Positions 17,201 through 24,832 of a DNA stretch of 24,832 bases are shown here, one piece after another. The stretch spans positions 1 to 24,832 of the forward strand of contig CAMJJO010000012.1 of NCBI GenBank assembly GCA_946406095.1. Direction: 5' to 3'. The position numbers and the translations under genes were made by a program. How positions within the stretch are numbered: the first letter of the stretch is position 1; the number at the start of each line of letters is the position of its first letter. Below the pieces are notes generated by a model, which searched no databases, had not been told where the DNA came from, and saw only the letters and a list, made by a program, of their open reading frames with translations. Source of the stretch: an uncultured Bacteroidales bacterium. Lineage in GTDB: Bacteria; Bacteroidota; Bacteroidia; Bacteroidales; UBA932.

Positions 17201-17776
17201 AAGACCCTGGTCGCTGACGACGCATCCCTCTATGAGCTCGGCAGTGCAACCCCTGACTGGATCGGTGGTTTCACATTCAACTTCCGCTACAAGAACTTCG
17301 ACGCTTCGGCACAGTTCGCATACCAGATCGGCGGTAAGTTCTTCTCGACCGAGTATGGTAACGGTATCTACAAGAGCGGCAGCGTTTCGGTTACTTCCGA
17401 AATGCCTTCCACCGACCTTATCGGCAACACCTTCGGAGAAAAGAATACCAATGCATACTTCCCCATCCAGTGGTGGAACAGCACATACTATGATGGTGCG
17501 ACGTTCGGCTCCTGGAAGTACACCGATATGGCTCTCTTCACCGCTTCTTATCTGAAGTGCAAGAATATTTCCCTCGGATACACTGTTCCCAAGAACATCC
17601 TCAACAAGGTTAAGATCAACAGCCTGCGTGTATATGCGTCTGCCGATAACCTGTTCTATGTTTCTGCAAAGAAGGGTGTCGATCCGTCGATGTCCATTCT
17701 TGGTGGTTTCGAGGTTGGTCAGTATGTTTATCCTAACATGAGGACCTTCTCTCTTGGAGTTAATATTAATTTCTAA
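14237..17776 (+). CDS. SusC/RagA-family TonB-linked outer-membrane receptor (plus-strand copy)
   Basis: This 1179-residue protein has the same domain order as its divergent neighbour: signal peptide (1-21), carboxypeptidase regulatory-like domain (about 24-95), TonB-contact segment DDVVVVAYGTARKRDLTG (101-118), plug (with VLKDAASTALYGSRGANG and ILVTTKKG) and a long beta-barrel ending SLGVNINF. An ATG six bases earlier (14231) would add Met-Phe; I prefer 14237 because the paralogue begins at the equivalent codon and its extra upstream bases lack an ATG. Codons such as GGT, CGT, AAC and ATC are frequent, which may indicate high expression. It imports oligosaccharides together with the SusD 14 bases downstream. 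The barrel differs clearly from the minus-strand SusC, so a different ligand is possible. Confidence 0.97.
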   Translation: MVKRFIMVTLALLTLGLQAFAQNVVTGKVVDTKGDPVPAAGVQIKGTNNGVVTDLDGNFSIKADAGATLVVSSIGYKTAEVAVGNQTNISIVIEDDSLLLDDVVVVAYGTARKRDLTGSMTAIKGENIAAQNVSTISRALEGAAPGIQLSSVDGQPGLDMAIRVRGASSTIDGSATALVVIDGVPAQTSNPLSTINPSDIASVSVLKDAASTALYGSRGANGVILVTTKKGEGSGKAQVSFDSRIGWNSVGQFAMSNMTKASDIYEFAWLSIYNSYRYGVDGSGVPKVGADGIPYTNFSKPNHTHEEAALFASQHLFNYANSETGFSRNTLRNALVYDIPGVTYETTGSGTNRSATMTGAYLVNPDGKINPNAKYFLQKENEYNSLFRNAFRQEYNVSVRGGDAKLNYFASLGYNSDPSYIPTSAFGRYTGRASVNAQPLKWLKFGVNIGYTRSKTNEMATRYGRNPGSAGGNVFRYVNGTSNLIPIYMLDENHNYVYDANGNKLENITNGTETYSPLGPTVGNAFGKGVMNEFAHNKNETIRSIWTSRSYAQVLFNEDLNFLVNFNYDSDNTDYTRYRAAGTYNGGNNGGLNKTLTNRFILNTQQLLNYSHNFGDHHVDAMAGHEWNDDSYNSVLYVSGYELIPDWVSAGNFIARYNNGGTTLSGSPGWTQYVLRMESYIGRLNYNYAEKYYLSGSIREDGSSKFYKGDKWGTFGSVGAGWVISKEGFMDSTKNWIDFLKLRTSWGVLGNQNGIGTYGNHTWTYAAQAYTQTTNGTGVPDGYKLTSGSLVNEQLTWEKTREYDLGLDFAFLNHRINGSVDFYDHKTLNGFYNADYSALAGSGSTALQQNAAVLRNRGFELELSVDVVRTKDITFNVTTNGTHYRTVLLDVPDENIPDNTGLDIPMGCWQSGVAAFSNSGTGAVTIGYLRGEGRDWYNIYLYKYAGVDKESGLPLYWHRVTEQDVTKDSAGNYAHGGRYSTLKQGDNVKTLVADDASLYELGSATPDWIGGFTFNFRYKNFDASAQFAYQIGGKFFSTEYGNGIYKSGSVSVTSEMPSTDLIGNTFGEKNTNAYFPIQWWNSTYYDGATFGSWKYTDMALFTASYLKCKNISLGYTVPKNILNKVKINSLRVYASADNLFYVSAKKGVDPSMSILGGFEVGQYVYPNMRTFSLGVNINF

Positions 17777-17790
17777 AGGATTGACTCGCT

Positions 17791-19479
17791 ATGAATAATA
17801 AGATTAAGTTTTTCGGTTCAATCGCAGTTGCAGCTCTCACGGTGTTCCAGTCGTGTGCAGACAAACTCGATGTCACAAACCCGAACTCTTTGAATGACGA
17901 GCAGGTTAAGGAATTGCTGACAAGCACCGACGAGGCCAAGGTAGAGGCTACCCTGGCGGCAATCGGTTCCGGCCTCGAGAGCTTCATCTGCCTTGCTCAT
18001 TCCACTTTGAGTGGCGGATTCTCGAACAATTACGCCAACGAGTTCTCGATGAACCTGTTCCGCGACCTTGGTTGCGAAGATATGGTTGTCGGTTATAACG
18101 GTATGTCCGTTACCGACGGATGGGCTGCTTACTATGTCCACCGTTTCGATCCCGCGGAGTATACTCAGACCGCTTCCAACTTCGGCTGGTGGTTCAGCTC
18201 TTCTTACATTATCTCGCAGGCCAACAAGTCGGCTACCTATCTGACCGATGAGGTTGCGTCTTCTCCGACCGCTCTTCCTTCCGTGAAGATGTATGCCGCT
18301 CAGGCCAAGACTCTCCGCGCCTATGGTTATCTCCAGCTTATGGAGCGTTTCCGCAAGGCCTACAAATACGGCGGAGCCGAGCAGCAGGGAATGCCTATCT
18401 ATACCGAGTACAGGTATAATACTCCCAAGGCACCCAGCAGTGCAAAGGATACCTGGGAGTGGATTATCAAGGAACTCGAAACTGCCGGTCAGTATTTTGC
18501 TGCAGGTACCCATTCGGATACCGACGGCTATGTGGTCGTTGACCCCGCGGATCAGTCGACTTACTGGCGTATCGACCGTACTTTGTCCGATTACTTCCTC
18601 GCCCGTGCCTGCCTGGATTACGGCGACTACGAAAAGGCAATCTCGGCCTGCCAGAGGATCCTTGCAAAGTATCCTAACTTCATCCCCGAGGCCAACTACG
18701 GAGTTGACAATGCAGATATCGACAATATCGCATCTCCCACCAACACCGACTGGACCGCAGGTAAGAAGGAAGTGAAGAACGACGACAACGCATTCCTCTC
18801 GATGAAGAGCAATCCCGAAGCCATGTTCGGTTGGACCAATGATAGCAACCTTTATACCTACAGTTTCCTGAACAGCATCCAGGCCTCCAACTCTACCGGA
18901 AGCATTTTCCAGATCAGCCAGGATCTTTATGACAAGATCGATGACAACGATTACCGTAAGGCCCGTTTCACCGATCATGCCGTTTCCGAGTTCCCCTGGT
19001 TCACCAGCAACGGACACGCTCCCGCTACTCTTCCCAAGTATTCCAACCTCAAATACGGCGCAACCATCCACCAGAATGCCACCGAGCGTTCATTCAACAC
19101 CGTTGGCTCCGATATGGTTCTTTTCCGTACTTCCGAAGTTTGGCTCATGCTTGCCGAGGCTCAGTATATGGCTGGTAAGGAAGCAGATGCGAAGGCTACC
19201 CTCAACACCCTCCTCGCAGCTCGCACAAAGGCCGGCAAAGCCCCTCTGACCTGCGCTACCTACAAGGGCAATCTTTCCACCTTCGATCTCATCAAGCTCC
19301 AGTGGAGGATTGAAATGTGGGGTGAGTATGGCCTCAACTACTATTGCCACAAGCGCTGGAACGAACCTTCCACCCGCACCGGCAGCAATCATTGGAATAC
19401 TACTTCCTGGACCGTCGACCAGATGGAATGGAAGATTCCTCTGAAAGAACTTCAGACTAATTCTAATTGGGAAAGGTAA
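17791..19479 (+). CDS. SusD/RagB-family nutrient-binding outer-membrane lipoprotein (plus-strand copy)
   Basis: This 562-residue protein begins with a lipoprotein signal ending VFQSC (lipid Cys22), followed by the typical early segment ADKLDVTNPNSL. Family features include AAQAKTLRAYGYLQLMERF (169-187), the C-terminal helical pair FRTSEVWLMLAEAQYMAGKE (445-464), WRIEMWGEYGLNYYCHKRW (505-523) and the closing WKIPLKELQTNSNWER. Its length is normal for the family. It should cap the upstream SusC barrel at the cell surface and bind glycan. It lies 14 bases after SusC and 17 bases before the Ig-like lipoprotein, forming a three-gene capture and import unit. It has little similarity to the other SusD beyond family motifs, so the two systems probably bind different glycans or parts of one glycan. 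Confidence 0.96.
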   Translation: MNNKIKFFGSIAVAALTVFQSCADKLDVTNPNSLNDEQVKELLTSTDEAKVEATLAAIGSGLESFICLAHSTLSGGFSNNYANEFSMNLFRDLGCEDMVVGYNGMSVTDGWAAYYVHRFDPAEYTQTASNFGWWFSSSYIISQANKSATYLTDEVASSPTALPSVKMYAAQAKTLRAYGYLQLMERFRKAYKYGGAEQQGMPIYTEYRYNTPKAPSSAKDTWEWIIKELETAGQYFAAGTHSDTDGYVVVDPADQSTYWRIDRTLSDYFLARACLDYGDYEKAISACQRILAKYPNFIPEANYGVDNADIDNIASPTNTDWTAGKKEVKNDDNAFLSMKSNPEAMFGWTNDSNLYTYSFLNSIQASNSTGSIFQISQDLYDKIDDNDYRKARFTDHAVSEFPWFTSNGHAPATLPKYSNLKYGATIHQNATERSFNTVGSDMVLFRTSEVWLMLAEAQYMAGKEADAKATLNTLLAARTKAGKAPLTCATYKGNLSTFDLIKLQWRIEMWGEYGLNYYCHKRWNEPSTRTGSNHWNTTSWTVDQMEWKIPLKELQTNSNWER

Positions 19480-19496
19480 AATAAAAGACGATTGAT

Positions 19497-20948
19497 ATGA
19501 AAAAGATATTCGCAATAATCGGAGTAGTTTTCGCTATTGCCTGCTTCTCTTCCTGCCAAGAAGAGATGGAACCTTTCCAGGAAGCAACTGGTGTGTCTCT
19601 CGACAAGACCAACCTGTCTATTTTCCCTGGTGACTATGTGGCTCTCAAGGCTACTGTCAATCCCGACAATGCAACCAGTAAATATCTGGAATGGTCTTCC
19701 TCGGATACCAAAATTGCATCCGTGGATTCCTGGGGCCGTGTCGCCGGTGTCGCACCCGGTACGGCAAAGATTACCGTCAAGACGGCTTCCGGTGGTTACA
19801 CCGCCAGCTGCAATGTCACTGTAGATCCTATCGTCGAGACCGCGGTCAGCGTGGATCCCGCCACACTGTCTGTCTTGTATGAGGAGTCTGCAACCATCAC
19901 AGCAACCGTAGAGCCTTCCAATGCTTCTTACAAGACCGTGACCTGGACTTCGGCCGACGAAGACATCGCCACAGTCGATGATAAGGGCAAGGTGAAGGGC
20001 GTAGGACTCGGCACCACTGTCATTACCGCAACATCCCATTTCGGTCTCACTGCAAAGTGCACGGTTACGGTTTCCGCCGATATGCCCACAGTTGTCGAGA
20101 CCGTCGACGTTTGGAAGAGCGACAAGGCTGGTTTCCGTCCTATCTTTGGTGCCGCCGCAGATGAGAACAAGAGCGCCGGTACCGACGGCTGGCTCAAGTT
20201 TGCAAATGGCGCCGCCACCTGGACAGCCAACACGACTGGCAAGATCCGTACTGCAACCCTTTCGCTCAGCACCGGTTCTTCCATCACTGTGACCCAGCTC
20301 GATCCCGCTGACTTCAAGGGCACGTTCTCCTTCAGGACACAGCGCTTCTCCAACAACAAGACTGTTGCCACTGCAGCTGCCGATGTGACCTTCAATGTCA
20401 CCATTACCGATCCTCTCGTCGGTGAGACCCTTACCGATTTCGACGGCAAGACCTACACCAACAACCTTGGTCTCCAGGGCTTGTATCTCGATGCAGTCGC
20501 CGACGCAGTGCTCGATATCGATTACGATAACAAGACTGCCCGCTTCGGTCTCTTCCTTGACGAGCGCAAGGCTCAGCCTGTTGCAAACGGTAATGATACC
20601 TATCCTTTTGTCTGCTTCATCCCTGAATGTGGAACAACCTGGAATTCGACAACGATGGCATCTCCTTGGAACTTCGTTCCTATCCCGATCAGTGCAACGC
20701 AGAATTACCAGTGGCTGTGGTTCACAGTAAGCAGTGACTTCTCTGTTCTCAACTACAACTACGGTAACAAGCAGAATCTGATTGGCAAGGATGGCTCCGC
20801 CGGCACTACCATTATCGGTATCACCTGCGCCATCGCCAAGAACGCAACGCCTGCCGCAGCTGACATTTTCACAACCTACAATGTCATCTACCAGGCCAAC
20901 CCGAACAAGAAGATGGACACTGGCGGTTTCACCCTGACCAGGCTATAA
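19497..20948 (+). CDS. surface lipoprotein with two Big2 Ig-like domains, probable surface glycan-binding protein
   Basis: This 483-residue protein has a lipoprotein signal ending ACFSSC (lipid Cys20); the next residues, QEEMEP, are acidic, as expected for surface-exported Bacteroidota lipoproteins. Two bacterial Ig-like group 2 domains follow (about 29-109 and 113-193), each with the pattern WSSSDTKIASVDSWGRVAGV or WTSADEDIATVDDKGKVKGV and then GT..I/V T. Residues 200-483 are beta-rich and of no family I recognise; they contain aromatic clusters (WNFVPIPIS, YQWLWFTV) that could form a sugar-binding face. Position directly after SusD is that of a SusE/SusF or SGBP protein, in which Ig-like spacers hold a C-terminal binding domain away from the cell. 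The binding role is inferred from position and domain order. Confidence 0.88.
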   Translation: MKKIFAIIGVVFAIACFSSCQEEMEPFQEATGVSLDKTNLSIFPGDYVALKATVNPDNATSKYLEWSSSDTKIASVDSWGRVAGVAPGTAKITVKTASGGYTASCNVTVDPIVETAVSVDPATLSVLYEESATITATVEPSNASYKTVTWTSADEDIATVDDKGKVKGVGLGTTVITATSHFGLTAKCTVTVSADMPTVVETVDVWKSDKAGFRPIFGAAADENKSAGTDGWLKFANGAATWTANTTGKIRTATLSLSTGSSITVTQLDPADFKGTFSFRTQRFSNNKTVATAAADVTFNVTITDPLVGETLTDFDGKTYTNNLGLQGLYLDAVADAVLDIDYDNKTARFGLFLDERKAQPVANGNDTYPFVCFIPECGTTWNSTTMASPWNFVPIPISATQNYQWLWFTVSSDFSVLNYNYGNKQNLIGKDGSAGTTIIGITCAIAKNATPAAADIFTTYNVIYQANPNKKMDTGGFTLTRL

Positions 20949-20964
20949 TCTCCATCCAGTACAT

Positions 20965-20998
20965 AAAAAAACCGGCCCATCGGGTCGGTTTTTTTTTT
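20965..20998. terminator. bidirectional Rho-independent terminator between convergent units
   Basis: The stem ACCGGCCC (20971-20978) pairs with GGGTCGGT (20982-20989), with one G-T wobble and a three-base loop. It is preceded by a run of A and followed by a run of ten T, so it works on either strand. It lies 16 bases after the plus-strand Ig-like lipoprotein gene and 15 bases beyond the end of the minus-strand GH92 gene. Confidence 0.92.
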
Positions 20999-21012
20999 GC
21001 TTGTCTTCCGGC

Positions 21013-23241
21013 TTATCTCTTGCTCATTTTAAAATGCAGGGAGGCTCCGTCCTTGATGTCTTCGTAACGGATGGTAGTGCCTTTCAGTTTGGCTCCGTTA
21101 AGGTAGACGGCCTTGACATAAACTGCTTCCGGGCTCCAGCCTTCGGTGGTTACGTTAAGAATGCCTCCGCCGGAAAGTCTCATTTTAACCCCAGGAACGC
21201 AGGGGGAGCCAAGTTCATACTCGTTGCTGCCGGGGCAGACGGGATAGAATCCAAGGCAGTTGAAGATGTACCAGGCACTCATTTGCCCGCAGTCGTCGTT
21301 GCCGCTGAGGGCGTCGGGGGTGTTACCGTAGAAATGATCTGCCACGTAGCGAACCCATTTCTGGCACTCGCGGGGTTTGCCAAGTTTATTATAAAGGTAG
21401 AGCACGTGATGGCAGGGCTCGTTGCCGTGCCAGTATCCGCCGATGCGGCCCCAGATGTCGTGGGCGCCGGGGATATCGTCGCTCATCTCCAGCTTGAAGA
21501 TGCTGTCCAGACGGTCCCTGAGGAACTTCTTGCCGGCGATCTGCATATATTCGTCGAATGCGTGGGGAACGGTCCAGGTGTACTGCATGGTGAAGCCTTC
21601 GGTGATATCCCCCCAGCCGTTAACGCTTCCCGGGCCCTGGTAGGCGATGGGGGCGAAAGGCGTGCGCCAGTTGCCCTCGGAGTCGCGCCCGCGGGTGTAG
21701 AGAGTCTCGGGATCCACCAGATTCTTCCAGTTGCCGGAGCGCTTGAGGAAGAATTCATAGTCTTCCTCGTGCCCCAGAAGCTTTGCGGCCTGGGCAATGC
21801 ACCAGTCGTCGTAGGCGTATTCCAGGGTCTTGGAGACGGATTCCTTCTCCTTGTCGAAGGGCACGTAGCCGAGTTCGGTGTATTCCGGGATGCAGTCGTA
21901 GTGGGGATTGGTGGCGGTGGTTTTCATCGCCTGGAAGGCGCGCTCGTAGTCGAAGCCCTTCACTCCCTTTACCATCATATCCGCCAGCACGGAGCAGGAG
22001 TGATAGCCTATCATGCACCAGGTCTCGCCGCCGTAGAAACTCCAGATGGGGAGCATATGCTCAGTGCTCTTGTCGTAGTGCTCGAGCATGGAGTTGGCAA
22101 GGTCTGCCTGCAGTGGCTGGTTGACCAGGTTCAGCAGGGGATGGAAGGCCCTGTAGGTGTCCCAAAGCGAGAAAGTGGTGTAGTTGGTAAAGCCTTTGGC
22201 AGTTTCCACCGTGCCGTCGTGAGCACGGAACAGGCCGTCTACATCCTGGAAGAGGAAGGGGTGCTGGGCGGTGCGGTAAACGCTTGTATAGAAAGTCTCT
22301 TTGGTACGTAGGTCGCAGGAAGGGTCCAGTTCGTACTTGCCGAGTTCCTTCTCCCAGAGATTCTCCGCTTCGGCGCGCACGGTTTCGAAGCCCTTGCCGT
22401 CAAGTTCGGAGAGATTCTTAAGTGCTCCGTCGGTGCCTACGGCGGATACCGCCACCTTGACGCTGACCTGCTGGCCGGCACGGGTGGGGAATTTGATGCA
22501 GGCCTGCAGGCCGCGGCCCCAGGCTTCGAGCGAGCTGCGGAAGCGTTTGGTGTTGTAAATCACCGGTTTACCTTCTTGAAGGATAACGAAATCCTTGATG
22601 GGTTCCGAGAATCGCGCGGCGAAATATACCTGGCGGCTGGGGTTCCATCCGGCCACTATCTTGCTGCCTATTATGGTATGGTCGTCCAGCAGGCGGACGG
22701 TGGACCACTCGCACTTCCAGCGGAGGGTATGGTCCAGATCCACCATGATAAAGGACTCCTTGCTCTCGGGATATGTGAAGCGGAGTATGCCGCTGCGGGC
22801 GGCCGCGGTCATCTCGGCCGTCACTCCGTAATCCGTCAGCTCCACGGTGTAGTAGCCGGGTGAGGCGGCCTCCTTTTCGTGGCTGAAACGGGACCTGTAT
22901 CCGCTGTCCGGATCATCTGCCGTGCCGGTGGCAGATTTCAAAGTGCCGGTGCCCGGAATGAAGAGGAAGTCTCCGAGGTCGGGAATGCCGGTGCCGCTCA
23001 GGTGGGTGAGGCTGAAGCCCATGATCGTGGGCTTGTTATACTTGTAGCCGGCGGCCACATCATAATCGTAATCGTCTGTGTCAGGGCTGATTTGGATTCC
23101 TCCGAAGGGGATCTGGGCGCCCGGATACACATTCCCGAAACCATCGGTGCCTATAAAAGGATTTACGTACTGAATCAGGCGTTCCTGCCCGTTGGCGCTG
23201 AAAGCCAGCGCTATTGCCAGAACTGAAAGTATTCTTCTCAT
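21013..23241 (-). CDS. GH92 family exo-alpha-mannosidase (complete)
   Basis: This 742-residue protein has a short signal peptide (residues 1-18, ending FSANG before QE) and the full GH92 architecture: N-terminal beta-sandwich starting YVNPFIGTDGFGNVYPGAQI (25-44), then the (alpha/alpha)6 barrel. Signatures include SLTHLSGTG (77-85), TNYTTFSLWDTYRAFHPLL (352-370), EYAYDDWCIAQAAK, YWHGNEPCHH (603-612) and SGNDDCGQMSAWYIFNCLGF (646-665). In GH92 enzymes, calcium-dependent inverting alpha-mannosidases, the glutamate of HGNEP (Glu608 here) is the proposed acid and the aspartates near GNDD supply the base. The bond cleaved (alpha-1,2, 1,3, 1,4 or 1,6) cannot be told. Likely substrates are yeast-type mannan or N-glycans. 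Its start overlaps the upstream GH92 stop as ATGA. Confidence 0.97.
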   Translation of the reverse strand: MRRILSVLAIALAFSANGQERLIQYVNPFIGTDGFGNVYPGAQIPFGGIQISPDTDDYDYDVAAGYKYNKPTIMGFSLTHLSGTGIPDLGDFLFIPGTGTLKSATGTADDPDSGYRSRFSHEKEAASPGYYTVELTDYGVTAEMTAAARSGILRFTYPESKESFIMVDLDHTLRWKCEWSTVRLLDDHTIIGSKIVAGWNPSRQVYFAARFSEPIKDFVILQEGKPVIYNTKRFRSSLEAWGRGLQACIKFPTRAGQQVSVKVAVSAVGTDGALKNLSELDGKGFETVRAEAENLWEKELGKYELDPSCDLRTKETFYTSVYRTAQHPFLFQDVDGLFRAHDGTVETAKGFTNYTTFSLWDTYRAFHPLLNLVNQPLQADLANSMLEHYDKSTEHMLPIWSFYGGETWCMIGYHSCSVLADMMVKGVKGFDYERAFQAMKTTATNPHYDCIPEYTELGYVPFDKEKESVSKTLEYAYDDWCIAQAAKLLGHEEDYEFFLKRSGNWKNLVDPETLYTRGRDSEGNWRTPFAPIAYQGPGSVNGWGDITEGFTMQYTWTVPHAFDEYMQIAGKKFLRDRLDSIFKLEMSDDIPGAHDIWGRIGGYWHGNEPCHHVLYLYNKLGKPRECQKWVRYVADHFYGNTPDALSGNDDCGQMSAWYIFNCLGFYPVCPGSNEYELGSPCVPGVKMRLSGGGILNVTTEGWSPEAVYVKAVYLNGAKLKGTTIRYEDIKDGASLHFKMSKR

Positions 23242-24832
23242 AGAGAGTAGGGTTTTGTGCCGGCTGCGATGCCGCGGCGTTTATTGGGATTCTTGCTCAT
23301 TACGAACTCCAGAGTGCCTCCCTCGAGCAGTTCGTCGTGGGTGATATAGAGTTTGTCGTAAGGCTTGCCATTAAGCTTCACGCTCTTGACGTAGCGATTC
23401 TTGTCGCTGACTCCGGGAGCCTTGATCTCGAAAGTCTTTCCGTTGGCGAGCTGTAGTTTTGCGTAGGGGAGATAGGGGGCTCCGATTACGTACTGGTCGG
23501 TGCCGGGGCACACGGGATAGAATCCCAGAACGCTGAAAATGTACCAGGCACTCATCTGCCCGCAGTCGTCGTTGCCGCCGAGGCCGCGGATCTCGGGCCT
23601 GTAGAAGCGGTCGATGATCTCCCGGAGCCAGTACTGGGTCTTCCAGGGCTGGGAAGTCCAGGCATAGAGATAGGGGATATGGTGGCTGGGCTCGTTGCCG
23701 TGAACATATCCGCCCAGCAGGCACTCCGCAGTAACATCTTCATTGTCGGCATAGCAATACTCGGGAAGGTCGCTGCCGAAGAGGTCGTCGAGGTTGGCGA
23801 TGAATTTCTTGTCTCCGCCCATGATCTGCTTGAGGCCGTTCACATCCTGGGGCACGTGGAAAGAGTAGTTGAGGCTGTTGCCCTCGATAAATCCCTGGCC
23901 CACAGTCTGTTTGATGTCGAACTCGGGCTTGAAGCTGCCGTCGGTATAGCGGGGGCGGGCAAGGCCGAGGCCGGTGTCGAAAACGTTCTTCCAGTAGCCC
24001 GCACGCTTTAGGTACTGCTCCGCAACGGCGGTGTTGCCCAGGCGCTGGGCGGCAGAGGCAATGGTCCAGTCGTCGTAGGCATATTCAAGGGTGTTGCTGG
24101 CGGCGGTGGATGTCTTGTCCAGAGGCACATATCCAAGTTTCATATACTCCCCGAGGCCGCTGTACCACGGCACGGTGGAGGTGGAAACCATCGCCTTCAG
24201 GGCTTCTTCCGCGTCGATCTTCAGGCCTTTGGCAATCGCATCGGACAGCACGGAAACCGCGTGGTATCCGGTCATGCACCAGTTCTCGTTGGCCATATGG
24301 CTCCAGATGGGAAGCATGTGATGGGGGCTCTGCTCGTAGTGGGCGAGCATCGATGCTATCATATCCTCCGCCTGCGCGGGCTTGAGAAGCGCAAGGAAAG
24401 GATGCTCTGCCCGGTAGGTGTCCCAAAGCGAGAAGACGGTGTAATTGGTGAAGCCCTCCGCCCGGTGGAGTTCATGGTCGAGGCCGCGGTAGAGCCCGTC
24501 CACATCCTGATAGACGGAAGGATTGATCATGGTGTGGTAGAGGGAGGTGTAGAACATTTTCTTCTCGGCCTCGCTGCCCTGAATGTCGATGCAGGCGAGC
24601 TCTTTCTCCCATGCTGCCTCCGCTTCGGCGAGTATGCGGTCGAAGCTCTTTCCCTCGGCCTCCGCCTTCAGGTTCTTGAGCGCACCTGTGGTGCCGGTGG
24701 CAGAGATGCCGACCTTCACGGTGAGTTCGGGGTTGGCGGCAGTGTCGAACTTGAACCAGGCCGCGAGTTTGCGCCCGGCCATCTCCGGGAAATTGTGGTA
24801 CTGGGGGAACTTGCTGTATCCTCCTTTATAAT
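23238..24832 (-). CDS. GH92 family exo-alpha-mannosidase, N-terminus beyond the right edge
   Basis: The reading frame is open to the window edge (visible from YKGGYSKFPQYHNF), so the methionine at 24782 is internal and the gene is partial; about 530 codons are seen. The visible part covers the end of the N-terminal sandwich and the whole (alpha/alpha)6 barrel: GFTNYTVFSLWDTYRAEHPFL, NTLEYAYDDWTIASAAQRLG, YVHGNEPSHHIPYLY and GGNDDCGQMSAWYIFSVLGF, with the catalytic glutamate and aspartates present. It is clearly related to the downstream GH92 but differs at many positions, including SHMANENWCMTGYH versus SFYGGETWCMIGYH and a different insertion before HGNEP, so the two probably have different linkage preferences. 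The stop overlaps the next start by four bases, indicating one operon. Confidence 0.96.
   Translation of the reverse strand, partial: YKGGYSKFPQYHNFPEMAGRKLAAWFKFDTAANPELTVKVGISATGTTGALKNLKAEAEGKSFDRILAEAEAAWEKELACIDIQGSEAEKKMFYTSLYHTMINPSVYQDVDGLYRGLDHELHRAEGFTNYTVFSLWDTYRAEHPFLALLKPAQAEDMIASMLAHYEQSPHHMLPIWSHMANENWCMTGYHAVSVLSDAIAKGLKIDAEEALKAMVSTSTVPWYSGLGEYMKLGYVPLDKTSTAASNTLEYAYDDWTIASAAQRLGNTAVAEQYLKRAGYWKNVFDTGLGLARPRYTDGSFKPEFDIKQTVGQGFIEGNSLNYSFHVPQDVNGLKQIMGGDKKFIANLDDLFGSDLPEYCYADNEDVTAECLLGGYVHGNEPSHHIPYLYAWTSQPWKTQYWLREIIDRFYRPEIRGLGGNDDCGQMSAWYIFSVLGFYPVCPGTDQYVIGAPYLPYAKLQLANGKTFEIKAPGVSDKNRYVKSVKLNGKPYDKLYITHDELLEGGTLEFVMSKNPNKRRGIAAGTKPYSL

Noticed and set aside
1..24832. CRISPR arrays, tRNA or rRNA genes, transposases, integrases, toxin-antitoxin pairs
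   Set aside because: Nothing in the sequence or in the translated frames resembles them.

Overview
The window is a polysaccharide utilization locus (PUL) of a Bacteroidota bacterium, most likely an uncultured Bacteroidales. Evidence: two SusC/SusD outer-membrane uptake pairs, lipoprotein signal peptides followed by polar or acidic residues, no clear Shine-Dalgarno sequences, candidate Bacteroides-type -7 boxes (TAnnTTTG) in the divergent intergenic region, and a suite of secreted or lipid-anchored glycoside hydrolases. The genus cannot be named from sequence alone. No rRNA, tRNA, CRISPR, IS element or phage gene was seen.

Layout. (1) 1-13848, minus strand, read from right to left: SusC-like receptor, SusD-like lipoprotein, a hairpin terminator, a small lipoprotein, a multi-pass membrane protein resembling DUF6057, a lipoprotein with a haem-type CxxCH motif and beta-propeller repeats, a GH31 glycosidase, a GH3 beta-glycosidase, and the first 79 codons of a GH28 (polygalacturonase-like) enzyme that runs off the left edge. 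From the small lipoprotein onward the genes are tightly packed (ATGA or TAATG overlaps, or gaps of 10-24 bases). (2) 13849-14230: a 382-base A+T-rich divergent control region with candidate promoters and a direct repeat, bounded by a 29-base perfect inverted repeat that includes both SusC start codons. (3) 14237-20948, plus strand: a second SusC, SusD and a lipoprotein with two Big2-type Ig-like domains, probably a surface glycan-binding protein. (4) 20965-20998: a bidirectional terminator between convergent units. (5) 21013-24832, minus strand: two GH92 alpha-mannosidases with an ATGA overlap; the upstream one is cut by the right edge.

How the parts probably work together (inference from family knowledge): SusD and the Ig-like lipoprotein capture glycans at the cell surface, SusC imports oligosaccharides using TonB energy, and GH92, GH31, GH3 and GH28 enzymes trim alpha-mannosyl, alpha-glucosyl/xylosyl, beta-glycosyl and galacturonosyl residues. 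The mix suggests plant cell wall material (GH28, GH3, GH31) plus mannan or mannose-rich glycans (GH92). Whether both SusCD pairs serve one substrate is unclear. No sensor-regulator (hybrid two-component system, ECF sigma/anti-sigma, AraC) lies within the window.

The least explained parts are the three-gene block of small lipoprotein, DUF6057-like membrane protein and CxxCH/propeller lipoprotein inside the hydrolase operon, and the control region between the two SusC genes.
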